Both the position numbers and the translations under genes were made by a program. The notes under the pieces were generated by a model. That model was not told where the DNA came from. It saw only the letters and a program-made list of their open reading frames with translations, and searched no databases. DNA of 64,000 nucleotides from Actinomycetota bacterium (GTDB taxonomy: Bacteria > Actinomycetota > Thermoleophilia > RBG-16-64-13). The DNA lies in the NCBI GenBank assembly GCA_016278725.1, contig JADQBG010000004.1:1-64000 (forward strand), read 5' to 3'. Positions 40,007 through 49,394 of this stretch are shown piece by piece (the first letter of the stretch is position 1; each line of letters starts with the position of its first letter).

Positions 40007-40437
40007 GACGCAAGTATCGCCGGACTCGTTTGGGGTCGTCATTCGCGGCCCCAACGTTTCGGCGAAGAGATCATTGGCCTCATCATCGCTACACCGACCA
40101 CCGCTACAACTAGCCCGGGAATCTGGGGATGCCCTCCTTGGTCAAACGTCCGCTGTCGCCTTGCTTAGCTTTGTAGGACTCATGGGTCCACTGGATGACC
40201 GCTTGAGGGATTTATGGGTGAGACGAACGTCGCGGGAAAATACGGCACACCTTCGAATCCGGTATTTTCCCAAGGGCTGAGCTTATGTTCTCGACTCTGC
40301 GCTTCCTCCACCTTCCGACTTTAAAGCCCCACCTTTTCTGCCGATGTGTGACGCAGTAGTCTGTTCTGTGCGCCCATGCTGGCCCGGTCTTGGCGAAATC
40401 AATCGTGCACAGCGGGTAGCAGGTACGAGGTGCGAAG
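40007..40437. other. Non-coding gap with two inverted repeats
   Basis: TTGGGG (40030) with CCCCAA (40049-40054) makes a likely terminator hairpin for the ice-binding gene. A perfect 10-bp inverted repeat, GGGAAAATAC (40234-40243) with GTATTTTCCC (40262-40271), sits AT-rich in a GC-rich stretch 170 bases before the sensor operon and could be an operator or terminator. No gene is supported. Confidence 0.55.
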
Positions 40438-41901
40438 TTGGCTCTAGCGGATAAGACAGGGAACAGTGCCCCGGAGGCCACCTCAGAAAGTGCGATTCTG
40501 TCATTGCTACCCCTCGGGGTACTCACGTACTCAGTCGAGGGTGAATGCAGATCTACCAACGAGGCGGCCGCTAACCTTCTTGGCAGACCCCGCGAGCGCC
40601 TCTTCAGGGAGAACTTCCGAGAGATCCCTGTCTGGAAGAACTCTGGCCTTCTAGAACTGGCCGAAGAAACCATGAGGACTGGTCGCCCGCGTCGCTTGGA
40701 TATGCCTTGTATCCCCGACTCCGGTGTCAGCCGGTGGCTGGACTTCACGCTCACTCGGGTGAATATGGATGGAGAGGCGAATCTACTCGTGATCATCGAA
40801 AATGTCACCGACCACAAGCGCGCCGAGGAACTGCTGCGGGCTAGCGAGCGGCGCTACCGCTGTCTCTTCGACGCGGCCGGCGAGGGCATCATAGTGCACG
40901 ACTTGGAAGGTCTAATCCTGGAGGCCAATGCTGCGATCATCAAGCGGTTGGGCGGCTCAAGGGACGACCTAGTTGGCATGAACGTCATGGAAATCTGTGG
41001 CTCAGAGGCGTCAGCTTCTTGGTCCGAGCACATGGTGCGGGTCCGCCGGCAGGGTCACGCTGTGTTCGAGATGACCCATCGATGCCTTGATGGTACTGCG
41101 ATGCCCGTGGTAGTGAGCAGCCATTTGATAGAGGACGTGAGTGGTGAGGTTGTACTCAGCATTTCGCGTGACTTCACCGAGCACAGGCGAGCGGAAAAGG
41201 CTCTATTGGATGCTGTGGAGGAGCTTCAGCGTTCCAATTGGGATCTTGAGCAATTCGCTCGTGTAGTTTCCCACGACTTGCAAGAACCGCTACGCATGGT
41301 CGAGAGCTATACGCAGCTTCTCGCGCAGCGCTACGAGAACCAACTAGACGACAAGGCCCAGAAGTACATCCATTACGCCGTGGACGGGGCCGCGCGCATG
41401 CAGCGGCTCATCAACGATCTGTTGACCTACTCTCGTGTCGCCACGCAAGGTCAAGTACCCGAGGCGGTCGACTCGGGTTCGGTGCTAGACGAGGCCCTGC
41501 GGAACCTCTCGGCGGTCATCGACGAGAGCGGAGCCACAGTCACCAACGGCCAGCTGCCCCAGGTGCGCGCCGACGCCACCCAGCTCCTGCAGGTGTTTCA
41601 GAACATGATCGCTAACGCCATCAAGTTTCGCGGTAAGGACTCTCCGGAGGTGTACGTGGTGGCTCGTGAGGAGGACGGCGAGTGGCTCTTCTCGGTGAAG
41701 GATAACGGCATCGGCATCGACGCTCAGTATGCCGACCGGGTGTTCACGATCTTCCAGCGACTGCACACCAGGGACGAGTACCCGGGCACGGGCGTCGGTC
41801 TCGCCGTGTGCAAACGCATCGTGGAGCGCCATGGCGGCAGGATCTGGTTCGAGTCCGAAATCGGCAAGGGTACGACCTTCTTCTTTACGCTCCCGAGATG
41901 A
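40438..41901 (+). CDS. PAS-PAS sensor histidine kinase
   Basis: A 487-residue soluble kinase without membrane helices. PAS domains cover about 18-130 and 140-260 (SERRYRCLFDAAGEGIIVHD). A HisKA domain of the bacteriophytochrome type has the phospho-acceptor in VSHDLQEPLRMVESYTQLL (His ~279), and a HATPase domain has QNMIANAIKFRG, DNGIGI and GTGVGLAVCKRI. Linker sequence HRRAEKALLDAVEELQRS forms the coiled coil. It should phosphorylate the next gene's receiver. The start is TTG and weak, so the exact N-terminus is uncertain. Confidence 0.9.
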   Translation: MALADKTGNSAPEATSESAILSLLPLGVLTYSVEGECRSTNEAAANLLGRPRERLFRENFREIPVWKNSGLLELAEETMRTGRPRRLDMPCIPDSGVSRWLDFTLTRVNMDGEANLLVIIENVTDHKRAEELLRASERRYRCLFDAAGEGIIVHDLEGLILEANAAIIKRLGGSRDDLVGMNVMEICGSEASASWSEHMVRVRRQGHAVFEMTHRCLDGTAMPVVVSSHLIEDVSGEVVLSISRDFTEHRRAEKALLDAVEELQRSNWDLEQFARVVSHDLQEPLRMVESYTQLLAQRYENQLDDKAQKYIHYAVDGAARMQRLINDLLTYSRVATQGQVPEAVDSGSVLDEALRNLSAVIDESGATVTNGQLPQVRADATQLLQVFQNMIANAIKFRGKDSPEVYVVAREEDGEWLFSVKDNGIGIDAQYADRVFTIFQRLHTRDEYPGTGVGLAVCKRIVERHGGRIWFESEIGKGTTFFFTLPR

Positions 41902-41916
41902 AAGGAAACCGCCTTC

Positions 41917-42375
41917 TTGACTGAGCCGCAGCTGGTCAAGCCCGTCGACATCCTCTTGGTGGAAGACAGCCCGAGCGAGGCCGAGCTAGTGCACGAAGCA
42001 CTGGCGAGTGACAAACTCAACAAGCGGCTGCATGTGGTCGGTGATGGCGAGAAGGCCATGGCCTTTCTGCGCCGGCAAGGCTGCTATAAAGAGGCGCCGC
42101 GGCCGGAGCTCATCTTGCTCGATCTCAACCTGCCCTGCAAGGACGGACATGAAGTGCTGGCCGAAGTCAAGACCGACAAGGTCCTACGGCGCATACCGGT
42201 GGTCGTTCTTACGAGCTCTCAGGACCAGGGAGACGTCCTACGAACCTACAGCCTGCATGGGAATTGCTACGTCATCAAACCGCCAGACCTGGATAACTTC
42301 TTCCACGTGGTCAGGTCCATAGCGGATTTTTGGCTAAGCATCGTAGCGCTGCCAAGTGATGAGATGTTGAGATGA
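41917..42375 (+). CDS. Rcp1-like single-domain response regulator
   Basis: A 152-residue receiver with [14 protein letters not shown] (acid pair), [17 protein letters not shown] (phospho-Asp), VVLTSS (Thr) and [11 protein letters not shown] (Lys). The FLRRQG insertion is typical of Rcp1-type regulators paired with phytochrome-type kinases such as the one before it. It lies 15 bases after the kinase and overlaps the next gene by ATGA, so the three form a phosphorelay operon. Confidence 0.92.
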   Translation: MTEPQLVKPVDILLVEDSPSEAELVHEALASDKLNKRLHVVGDGEKAMAFLRRQGCYKEAPRPELILLDLNLPCKDGHEVLAEVKTDKVLRRIPVVVLTSSQDQGDVLRTYSLHGNCYVIKPPDLDNFFHVVRSIADFWLSIVALPSDEMLR

Positions 42376-44126
42376 GCGACCGCATCAGTGTGCTTATGGT
42401 TGAGGACAACCCGGGTGACGCCGACCTGGTCATTGAGCGATTGCCCAAGGATGGGCCCACTGGATTCGAGCTTTCCTGTGTGCCGCGGCTCGCAATGGCG
42501 TTTGAACGCCTCACAGCAGACCGCCCAGACATTCTTCTAGTGGATCTCGGCCTGCCTGACAGCACGGGGCTCGACACGGTTCGGGCCGTGCGGAATGCGG
42601 CTCCCCACCTTCCCCTTGTTGTCATCACCGGAAACGGCGATGAGGAGATGGGGATGGCGGCTATGAAGGAGGGCGCCCAGGATTATGTGGTCAAAGGGAC
42701 GGCCTCCGACGCCCTGCTGCCGCGCGTTCTACGCTATGCGGTGGAGCGCAATCAGAACGCAAGGAAACTGCGAGAGAGCGAGCAGCGCGAACTCGAGGTC
42801 CTAGAACACGGTGGCGTCGGCGTGACTTATTGGGATCTCGACGGCCGCCTACTGCTAATGAACCGGCGAGCGATGCGTGATCTCAGAGGCAGCAATCTGC
42901 GGGAGTTCTTGGGCAAGTCCCTCGCCGAGATCTTCGGCGATGAGGTTGGGCGTCAGTATCTGGAGCGCATTCGCGAGGCGGCAGTCTCGCCGACGCCGCT
43001 CGAATTCGAAATCCACGCGGACATGCCCATCGGCCCGCGCTGGTACTCATCGGTCTTTACCCGTTCGCTAGACGATGCGGGCAAGGTGGTCGGCGTCCAC
43101 GCCTACGCCTACGACATCACTGAGCGCAAGCTGATGGAAAAGTCTCTTCGTCTAACCAAGTTCTCGGTGGACATGGCCGAGGATTGCGTTTATTGGTTGG
43201 ATCTCGAAGGTCGATTTGGAGACGTCAGCGACTCCCTTTGTCAACGCTTGGGTTATGCACGTGAGGACCTGCTCAGCATGACCATTTTTGACATCGACCC
43301 GAACTTGACACGAAAAGACTATGCATGCTACTGGTACGAAAGTAAGTATCGGGGCTCATTCACCTTCGAGTCAGAGCATCTGACCAAGAACGGTGTGACC
43401 ATCCCGGTAGAGAGTACGATTAACTACCTCGAGTTCGATGGCCAAGAGTTTGGCTGCGCCTTTACCCGCGATATCACTCAGCGCCAGCTAGCAGCCGAGG
43501 AAATAAAGGAGAGCTCCGCCCGTCTCGTGCGCCTGGTGCAGGGGACGGTTCAGGCTCTTAGCTCCCTGGCGGAGCAGCGTGATCCGTACACAGCCGGCCA
43601 TCAACAGAGGGTGGCCTCGCTGTGCTGCGCCGTCGGTGCACAAATGGGTTTCGCTCCTGAAGATCTAGAGGGTTTGCGTACCGCGGCCCTGCTGCACGAC
43701 ATCGGTAAGGTGGCAGTGCCCATCGAAATTCTGAGTAAGCCGGGAGCGCTTAGCCCCCACGAGATGGAAATAGTCAGGACTCATCCCGAGGTCGGGTACC
43801 AAATCCTAAAAGACATAGATTTTCCCTGGCCGGTCGCGCAGATCACTCGGCAGCATCACGAGCGTATGGACGGTTCCGGCTATCCCTATGGCACAGCTGG
43901 GGAGAACATCCTGCTCGAGGCCCGGATCCTTGCCGTGGTGGACGTCGTGGAGGCCATATCCTCTCATCGCCCCTACCGAGCCGCTCTGGGATTGGATACG
44001 GCTCTTGCCGAAGTCTCGGCGCAGCGCGGTTTGTTTGACCGCCGGGTCGTAGAGGCCTGCTTTAAGGTGTTTGAATCCAGCTTCACTTTTGAGGGCGGCT
44101 GGCTGAGCGTGGCACCGAGTCGCTGA
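42372..44126 (+). CDS. Receiver-PAS-PAS-HD-GYP c-di-GMP phosphodiesterase
   Basis: A 584-residue output protein. The receiver (1-125) has [11 protein letters not shown] and [12 protein letters not shown]; two PAS domains follow (about 135-255 and 260-375; [11 protein letters not shown] and [10 protein letters not shown] mark their ends). The HD-GYP domain (about 385-580) has LLHDIGK (~441), [10 protein letters not shown] and [12 protein letters not shown] (~495), the metal and signature residues for c-di-GMP hydrolysis. Phosphorylation by the upstream kinase probably changes its activity, so light, redox or another PAS signal would lower c-di-GMP. Confidence 0.92.
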   Translation: MSDRISVLMVEDNPGDADLVIERLPKDGPTGFELSCVPRLAMAFERLTADRPDILLVDLGLPDSTGLDTVRAVRNAAPHLPLVVITGNGDEEMGMAAMKEGAQDYVVKGTASDALLPRVLRYAVERNQNARKLRESEQRELEVLEHGGVGVTYWDLDGRLLLMNRRAMRDLRGSNLREFLGKSLAEIFGDEVGRQYLERIREAAVSPTPLEFEIHADMPIGPRWYSSVFTRSLDDAGKVVGVHAYAYDITERKLMEKSLRLTKFSVDMAEDCVYWLDLEGRFGDVSDSLCQRLGYAREDLLSMTIFDIDPNLTRKDYACYWYESKYRGSFTFESEHLTKNGVTIPVESTINYLEFDGQEFGCAFTRDITQRQLAAEEIKESSARLVRLVQGTVQALSSLAEQRDPYTAGHQQRVASLCCAVGAQMGFAPEDLEGLRTAALLHDIGKVAVPIEILSKPGALSPHEMEIVRTHPEVGYQILKDIDFPWPVAQITRQHHERMDGSGYPYGTAGENILLEARILAVVDVVEAISSHRPYRAALGLDTALAEVSAQRGLFDRRVVEACFKVFESSFTFEGGWLSVAPSR

Positions 44127-44391
44127 TGCAGCAGTGAAGTGAGCTCGGGAAGTCGACCGGCTGGCCGCTTACTCCGCCCTCTGGCAAATCAGGTACCCGG
44201 CTTTCTTGGCGTGTTCCTAAACTCATGGGTCGCGATGTCCGGGCAGAGCCACCGGCCCGGTAGACGGTAAACACATGTCCCGAGTCCCGCCCGTGGCTGC
44301 CGGCCTGAGCTCGTTCTGCGGCCTGGCGGATGCGATGACCCTCAAGCGCCTGGACCTCTAGGCGGGGAAGCGCGATGCGCCGGCGGCTCGT

Positions 44392-44905
44392 CTAGCTTTT
44401 GGGTTCATCCAGCTCAAGGCCCTTGCCCGGGGAGCGGTGAAGACCCCGGCGCACCTGGAGCGTCCGGGCTTCTAGGTCGACGTCGTCCCAGCGGAGGCCG
44501 AGGACCTCGCTCCTCCTGAGGACGGTGGCGAGGGAGAGGATGTATAGGGTTTCCAGCCGGCCGCCCTTCACTTGCTTGAGCAGTGTGGCCGCCTGTTTTG
44601 AGGTGAGGGCCTCTACCCGCTGGTGCTCCTGGCGAGGGATGCGGGCAAGCGCTGCTACTATCCTTTCTACCTCCCCCCAGCGGACGGCGTCGTTAAGCGC
44701 GTTAAGAAGGATGTCCTTTGAGAGACTTCACCGACTGAGGCGCCATGGGGCCTTTGCGCTCATCGAGCAGGTTCTGTACGTCCTCCACCCGCCGCAGCTC
44801 GACAAGGCGCTTCTTGCCGAGGGTGGGGTAGACGTGGCGCTCGAGATACCCCTTGTAGCCGTGGTGGGTGCGGGCGCGGAAGTGGACCTCCTTCCAGAGT
44901 CAGGT
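44392..44905 (-). pseudogene. Tyrosine integrase remnant next to the right attachment copy
   Basis: On the minus strand LWKEVHFRARTHHGYKGYLE and VYPTLGKKRLVELRRVEDVQ give the N-terminal SAM-like domain. The frame changes near 44715, then NALNDAVRWGEVERIVAALA and LSLATVLRRSEVLGLRWDDV continue to the catalytic Arg region and stop at 44392. The C-terminal His and Tyr residues are gone. It is the integrase of a second or ancestral element that used the same tRNA site. Confidence 0.8.
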
Positions 44906-45064
44906 GAGCTGACCAGGCCTGATAGCAGCCAACATTTTGCCAACGGCGGGCGTGACCGGGTTTGTACTTCGCTAACCCCTATTGCCACCGAGACAAGCCG
45001 CTGTGCAGCCCTTTCTGCCCTTACCTGGCTCGCCATGACCTTGGCCGTACTGCCCGGGTCATTT

Positions 45065-45107
45065 CTGAAAATCATGGTGTCCCCGGTTCAAGTCCGGGTC
45101 CCGCCAC
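45065..45107 (+). repeat. Right attachment repeat: tRNA-Phe 3' half
   Basis: The copy runs from the anticodon loop to the 3' end. Its T stem is CCCGG/CCGGG, so it differs from the 11051 copy by a base-pair-preserving change. No 5' half precedes it, so it cannot be a functional tRNA. It marks the far end of the 34-kb element. Confidence 0.8.
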
Positions 45108-45112
45108 CTAAG

Positions 45113-45137
45113 AAAAGCCCCGCATAAGCGGGGTTTT
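45113..45137 (+). terminator. Terminator retained after the right attachment repeat
   Basis: AAAAGCCCCGC pairs with GCGGGGTTTT around ATAA. It corresponds in position and flank to the tRNA-Phe terminator at 11095. Confidence 0.75.
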
Positions 45138-45214
45138 GTGCTCTGAAGCCGTATATGCCCTCCCTTCCCCGCCTCTTGTGTGCCGATCAGTTTCGTTTGG
45201 AAGTGTCCTGTTTT

Positions 45215-45226
45215 CGAGGGTCCTCG
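45215..45226. promoter_or_regulatory. Palindrome upstream of the RHH-GNAT pair
   Basis: CGAGGGTCCTCG is symmetrical apart from its central GT and lies 55 bases before the antitoxin start. RHH antitoxins repress their own operons at such sites; this is a candidate only. Confidence 0.35.
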
Positions 45227-45280
45227 AGTACGGTAGTATTTATGAGGTCGGTGCCCGCGATGGGCATTAGGGAGAGCAGA

Positions 45281-45547
45281 ATGAGCGAGAGCGTACACCT
45301 TTCGGCAGACGTTTCGAAAATGCTGGAAGGTTATTCAAAGAAGACAGGCATCAAGGAGTCCGAGTTGGCTGAGGAGGCGATTCGGATTTACGTAATGGCG
45401 CGTGAAGCCGAGATCCCGGCCTCCGTGGTCATCCCCCCGGTAGCTGTCCTCACGGCGTCTTCTGCTGAGAAGGTCATGGAGCGATTGAGCCGTCCTGCCA
45501 AGCCCTCCCGCGCCCTGCAAGAGGTCTTGAAGGCTTGTGAGGATTAG
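45281..45547 (+). CDS. Ribbon-helix-helix antitoxin of a GNAT toxin
   Basis: An 88-residue protein with SVHLSADVSKMLEGYSKKTG and IKESELAEEAIRIYVMAREA, the ribbon-helix-helix pattern. The C-terminal 35 residues would wrap the toxin. AGGGAG precedes the ATG. The toxin gene begins inside its last codons (11-base overlap), the usual order for these pairs. Confidence 0.8.
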   Translation: MSESVHLSADVSKMLEGYSKKTGIKESELAEEAIRIYVMAREAEIPASVVIPPVAVLTASSAEKVMERLSRPAKPSRALQEVLKACED

Positions 45548-46058
45548 AAAACTCGAGGAAGACGACAACCTCGAGTCCTTTTCCTGTGGGGTGCCCGAAT
45601 ACGACAATTTCCTTCGGCGGTATGCTTACGCCAATCAGGATAGTTTCTACGTCGGCGTTACCTACGTCGCCGATGACGACGGGGAGATAGTCGGCTACTT
45701 TACGATAGCTGGCGGCCATCTTCGGTTCGACGAATTACCCGCCGATTTATGGGCCGACCGACCGCGCTATCCCGCACCAATAATGCGCTTGGCTCGTCTC
45801 GCAGTCGATACCCGACACTGCGGACAAGGTATAGGCAAGGCCCTGGTTGGCTACGCTTTGCGTTTGGCTCTTCGGCAGAGAGATCTATTAGGCTGTATCG
45901 GAGTGCTAGTTGACGCCCTTCCCGAGAGAGCGAGCTTTTACGAGGGGTTGGAATTCATGAATGTTGATCTCCTCCTCGGGCGGACGCGCGAACCGGCCCA
46001 TACGGTAACTATGTTCCTCCCCATCGAAGAGATTGCACTTAACGAGTCCCTTCTCTAG
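45537..46058 (+). CDS. GNAT acetyltransferase toxin (TacT/AtaT-like)
   Basis: A 173-residue GNAT protein. The N-terminus FSCGVPEYDNFLRRYAYANQ is typical of toxins that acetylate aminoacyl-tRNA, and the acetyl-CoA site is RLAVDTRHCGQGIGKALVGY. The C-terminal RASFYEGLEF Tyr/Phe loop fits catalysis. Start GTG inside the antitoxin gene. It lies just outside the right attachment repeat and so may have been held by the second element. Confidence 0.88.
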   Translation: MRIRKLEEDDNLESFSCGVPEYDNFLRRYAYANQDSFYVGVTYVADDDGEIVGYFTIAGGHLRFDELPADLWADRPRYPAPIMRLARLAVDTRHCGQGIGKALVGYALRLALRQRDLLGCIGVLVDALPERASFYEGLEFMNVDLLLGRTREPAHTVTMFLPIEEIALNESLL

Positions 46059-46254
46059 CGCGGGTCGTCGGAAACGCTCTGAGGGGCGGCTCAAGAGTCC
46101 GAATTCTCGAATTTGTTCCCGCCCGGCGCCAAGATCTATCCCGCAGGGGCAAGGCCATCGCGGCGCCCGTCGAATCCCGTGCGGGTGGCTATTGAGAGAA
46201 GTGGCCGGGTTCGTCTGAACAGCTCCATGCGTTTCATAGGTGATGACCCGCTCC

Positions 46255-46815
46255 TCAGGCAGCCGTTCGTTCCATCCGTAGTGTAGACCGGTAGACCTCA
46301 TCAGGGGTCCGGTCTTCAAGGCCTTGGTGCCGGCGCCGCATGTTGTAGAAGTCGAAGTGGGTGTTCGAGACTCGGAAGGCGAGCACCCGTCGGCTGGCCC
46401 AGTCCATGATCGCCGTGAGGTAGCAGAAGCCTCTCGCCATCGGCAGATACGTGATGTCGGCCGCCCACACCTGCCCGGCGCGGGTGATCTCCATCCCTCG
46501 CAGAAGGTAGGGGTAGACCGTGTGGCCGGGGGCAGGCTTGGAGAGCCGACGTTTGGGATAGAGCGCCTCCATCCCCATCTTGCGCATGAGGGTGGCGACG
46601 TGCTGCCGGCCCACGGCAAAGCCCCGATCAAGGAGTTCGCCCCGGATCCGTCTGATCCCGTAGAACGGCAGCTTCATGTGGATGTCGTCCATGGCGGCCA
46701 TCAGGGCTAGATCCCTCTCGCTCGGTCCGACCGGCTCGTAGTAGACACTTCCGCGGGATATACCGAGAAGCTCAGCCTGTGTCTTCACCGGCAGGAGATG
46801 GGTCCGGTCGATCAT
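46255..46815 (-). pseudogene. IS3 OrfB transposase, deleted in the catalytic core
   Basis: The frame starts with HTH_21-type GISRGSVYYEPVGPSERDLA and reaches the first catalytic Asp (VWAADITYLPMARGFCYL) and RVLAFRVSNTHFDFYNMRRR. The jump from RVSNTHF to DFYNMRRRHQGL lacks about 100 residues that hold the second Asp and the Glu. It cannot transpose by itself. OrfA overlaps by ATGA. Confidence 0.88.
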
Positions 46816-47117
46816 CGCTTTGCGCTCGTGCCGCTCATGCGACCGAGCGCACCGGACAAAAAATCGTTCTCCATGGTCAGCTCGCCGATCTTGGCGTGCA
46901 GCTCGGCGATGCAGGGTCCTCCCTCCTGGTCCTGCTCACTCTCTCCGAAGACGGCGGCAGCACCCTCCAGGAGCTGGCGCTTCCACTTGGTGATCTGATT
47001 GGGATGCACGTCAAACCGCTCGGCGATGGTGATGAGGGGCTCCTCGCCCTTGATGGCCTCCAGGGCCACCTTGGCCCTGAACACCGGTGAGTGATTGCGT
47101 CTCGGTCTTCTGGGCAT
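46812..47117 (-). CDS. IS3 OrfA (DNA-binding transposase subunit)
   Basis: A 101-residue protein with a helix-turn-helix (FRAKVALEAIKGEEPLITIA followed by ERFDVHPNQITKWKRQ) and a leucine-zipper-like tail, as usual for OrfA. GGAGGAG precedes the ATG. It is intact although its OrfB partner is not. Confidence 0.88.
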   Translation of the reverse strand: MPRRPRRNHSPVFRAKVALEAIKGEEPLITIAERFDVHPNQITKWKRQLLEGAAAVFGESEQDQEGGPCIAELHAKIGELTMENDFLSGALGRMSGTSAKR

Positions 47118-47347
47118 TGTGCATGCTCCTCCGTGGTCGTGTACAGGGAGCAGTATCACCTATCGGGCTGTCCAGTTTCGCCCGGCCACTTCTGTCTGGC
47201 GGAGCTGGACCTCTCGGGTGAGCGGATGGGTGACGAGGATGCTCACCCCTCGGCCCAGAAGGAATACCAGCGAGACCTGGCCGAAGAGCGGGAGAAGTAG
47301 CCGACAGCACTCCTGCCGGCCCTGACCTCCTCCTCGGTGGGCCGCGT

Positions 47348-47722
47348 TCACCCCCGCTTTCTCCTCGAGGTAGCGGAGGAGCGAAGTGAGAAACGGATCA
47401 GCGCCTCGAGAAGCGCCTGAGCGCCCGAGATGGAGAGAACGAGGAGCAGTGCCCTGCCTATCCGGGGGGCGAGCAGACGCAGCCCCAACAGGCCGGCCGA
47501 GCTCCAGATCCCCGCGCACCAGTAGCAGGTGAGCAGATAGCCCACCTGGTTCTTGGGAACCTGCCGGCTTCCCTCCCCGCCGTCTGGTCGGGAGACCGCC
47601 TTCTCCCGCAGGAAGGGAGCGCGGAGAAACTCGGTGATGGCGTCGAAGACGACTAGATGGGTCAGGCGGAAGCTGGCGAGGGCGAACATCAGGAAGGTGA
47701 GAGGCCGAATACGAAGCAACAA
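47348..47722 (-). CDS. DUF1360 family membrane protein
   Basis: A 124-residue membrane protein with LASFRLTHLVVFDAITEFLR and GYLLTCYWCAGIW, hallmark segments of DUF1360, and a second hydrophobic helix near the end. Function unknown; in Gram-positive bacteria it is linked to sporulation or cell envelope. It lies 110 bases downstream of fdhE on the same strand, so it might be the distal gene of the formate dehydrogenase operon, but its family has no known tie to formate. Confidence 0.8.
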   Translation of the reverse strand: MLLRIRPLTFLMFALASFRLTHLVVFDAITEFLRAPFLREKAVSRPDGGEGSRQVPKNQVGYLLTCYWCAGIWSSAGLLGLRLLAPRIGRALLLVLSISGAQALLEALIRFSLRSSATSRRKRG

Positions 47723-47832
47723 CAGTAGTACCTCCAGTTGGATGGTCCTTCAAGCAGGCACTACCCATACCTCGTCGTGGGCTACCGAAATAGGCTCGTC
47801 GGCCCGAACGTATCCAGAAACCGAAGATCTGG

Positions 47833-48651
47833 TCAACGATAGCCGGCGGCCTGGGCATGGGCGTCGAGATCCAGAGTCAAGAGGCGCTCCAGGCCTACGG
47901 CTGTCGCACTTCCTTCCTCCTGCCGCCGGTCTATGGTTTTGAGGTAGCCCCCACATACTTCGCAGACGTCGGTCCGATAGGGACTGGACTCGTCCGCAAA
48001 GTGGGACAGCCGAGTATGGTCTGTAGTGTTGCAGAAGGGACACCTCATCCGCTGGAACAACCACTCGGTGTCACAGCGGGAGCATACGAGCCAGCGCGCT
48101 CCCCGCTCCTCGTCGAGATAGGCGAGGTCCGGCTCACCGCCACACACCGGGCAGCGACCCTGGAGCCAGCGCTCTTGCTCGAACTCCATATCCAGACTGC
48201 TACGATACCCTGCAAAGAAGGGGTTCAGTGTCAGGGTGAGGACGGCCAGGCCATAGACCGACATCTCCATGTCCAGGGTCCCGCGAAGCCAGCCTCGGGC
48301 CAGCCGACGGACGTCCCCGGGGCCGACGACCGGTTCGATGGGCTCTTGGGCGAACAGATCCGCGTGGCGGGCAAAGACCGAAGACGTGGAGTTCAGACCC
48401 TCTTCAACTACATCCCAGTCGAGGTCGAAGTCCTCGAATTCTAGGAGCGGCTCGCCTTGATCCAGCCTCTTTTCGCGGTCGAGTTTCGCTTGGAGGGTAG
48501 GCTTTGATGTTGGCCCCCATCCCTTCCCCTGCCAGCGGAACCGCGACTGCACCTCCATCAGCTCTCGGAGAAATGCAACTAACGGCTCCGTCTCGGCTTC
48601 TTCCGCGGTCCACTCTTCCAATCTCTCCAGGGTCCGGTCATCCCCCGTCAT
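47833..48651 (-). CDS. fdhE: Formate dehydrogenase accessory protein FdhE
   Basis: A 272-residue cytoplasmic, iron-binding rubredoxin-like protein needed for active formate dehydrogenase. It has four CxxC pairs: CPVCGGEP, CSRCDTEW, CPFCNTTD and CEVCGGY. The N-terminal region is helical, as usual. It is last in the order fdnG-fdnH-fdnI-fdhE, typical of the operon. Confidence 0.92.
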   Translation of the reverse strand: MTGDDRTLERLEEWTAEEAETEPLVAFLRELMEVQSRFRWQGKGWGPTSKPTLQAKLDREKRLDQGEPLLEFEDFDLDWDVVEEGLNSTSSVFARHADLFAQEPIEPVVGPGDVRRLARGWLRGTLDMEMSVYGLAVLTLTLNPFFAGYRSSLDMEFEQERWLQGRCPVCGGEPDLAYLDEERGARWLVCSRCDTEWLFQRMRCPFCNTTDHTRLSHFADESSPYRTDVCEVCGGYLKTIDRRQEEGSATAVGLERLLTLDLDAHAQAAGYR

Positions 48652-48703
48652 TCCGCCTCCCGGTCGTCGGTTGAACTGCGCTGCTGCGCCATAACCATCG
48701 GAT

Positions 48704-49393
48704 CTATGCCTTCTCTCTTTCGCCGACTATCCGGTCGTACCACCTCCGCGAGTGTGTCCTCACGTACCCTGCGGTCACCGTGCCCCTCGTCATCGCCCGC
48801 TTGGATTCAGCGAACATCGGATGGAACAGGCTCAGGTAGAAATGAATCAGGAACATACCGCCCAGAAGTATGAAGGCGATGTCGTGAAAGAACACCAACC
48901 ACTGGAGCCACGGGGAGGGTCCGGCCAGAGCAGAGGTCTCAGACGTGGGAGAGGTGATGAACACCCACAAGAGGATGCCGGTAATCACGAGCACGGGCGC
49001 AAAGATCACTGTCAGCAGACGCCAAGCCCTCTGCCCGCCATTCAGCGTATCCTGAGCAGGCATGGTGCTACCGTCATTGAGAAAGTAGTAGCGGGGCATG
49101 GCTCTCAACCAGCCATAATCATATCTGTGCCAGGAAAAAGCATCTTTGATGAACTCCAAGGAAGCGCGGGGAGCCAGAAAGAAATAGATGACTGGGGCGA
49201 CGATGAACACGACGGCCGCCGCCGAATGGATCAGCCGGGTCCAACTGTCCTGCGCGGCAAGGGATATGCCCGGGGCAAAGAGGATAAGGCCCGTGATGAA
49301 GAGGGTCACGAAGGATCCGGCGTGGATCCAGTGTAGAATCCGGCGTGGCCTGTCATATTTGACAATCACTTCTTGATCGGCCATGGTCGACAT
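48704..49393 (-). CDS. fdnI: Formate dehydrogenase cytochrome b subunit (gamma)
   Basis: A 229-residue four-helix membrane subunit. RILHWIHAGSFVTLFITGLI gives the first helix with a heme His; LIHSAAAVVFIVAPVIYFFL and the later FFHDIAFILLGGMFLIHFYL contain the other candidate heme ligands. It anchors the exported FdnG-FdnH dimer and passes electrons to menaquinone. Its ATG follows the fdnH stop by one base, so the start at 49393 is favoured over a second ATG nine bases inside. Confidence 0.92.
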   Translation of the reverse strand: MSTMADQEVIVKYDRPRRILHWIHAGSFVTLFITGLILFAPGISLAAQDSWTRLIHSAAAVVFIVAPVIYFFLAPRASLEFIKDAFSWHRYDYGWLRAMPRYYFLNDGSTMPAQDTLNGGQRAWRLLTVIFAPVLVITGILLWVFITSPTSETSALAGPSPWLQWLVFFHDIAFILLGGMFLIHFYLSLFHPMFAESKRAMTRGTVTAGYVRTHSRRWYDRIVGEREKA

Positions 49394-49394
49394 G

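Larger units (their letters stand above)
11051..45107. mobile_element. Integrative element of about 34 kb in tRNA-Phe
   Basis: It is bounded by the two tRNA-Phe 3'-half repeats. The left end carries a tyrosine integrase, DNA-binding proteins, a primase-helicase and a ParB-methyltransferase. The interior holds defence and toxin-antitoxin genes, and the right end has a broken integrase next to the repeat. No conjugation, relaxase or capsid genes are visible, so it may be a satellite or a non-self-transmissible island. The second integrase at 26534 and several IS remnants suggest it is composite. Confidence 0.75.
46201..47189 (-). mobile_element. IS3-family element with internal deletion
   Basis: The left end GTGGCCGGGTTCGTCTGAAC and right end (47165-47189) are inverted copies with GTGGCCGGG identical and about 18 of 26 bases matching overall. 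OrfA and OrfB lie between them. At 989 bp it is about 300 bp short of a normal IS3 element, in agreement with a deletion in OrfB. Confidence 0.8.

Noticed and set aside
45065-45107. A second functional tRNA-Phe gene
   Set aside because: Only the 3' half is present; no D arm or 5' acceptor strand precedes it.
44525-45127. Plus-strand frame over the integrase remnant
   Set aside because: It is antisense to clear integrase sequence and runs through the tRNA remnant.
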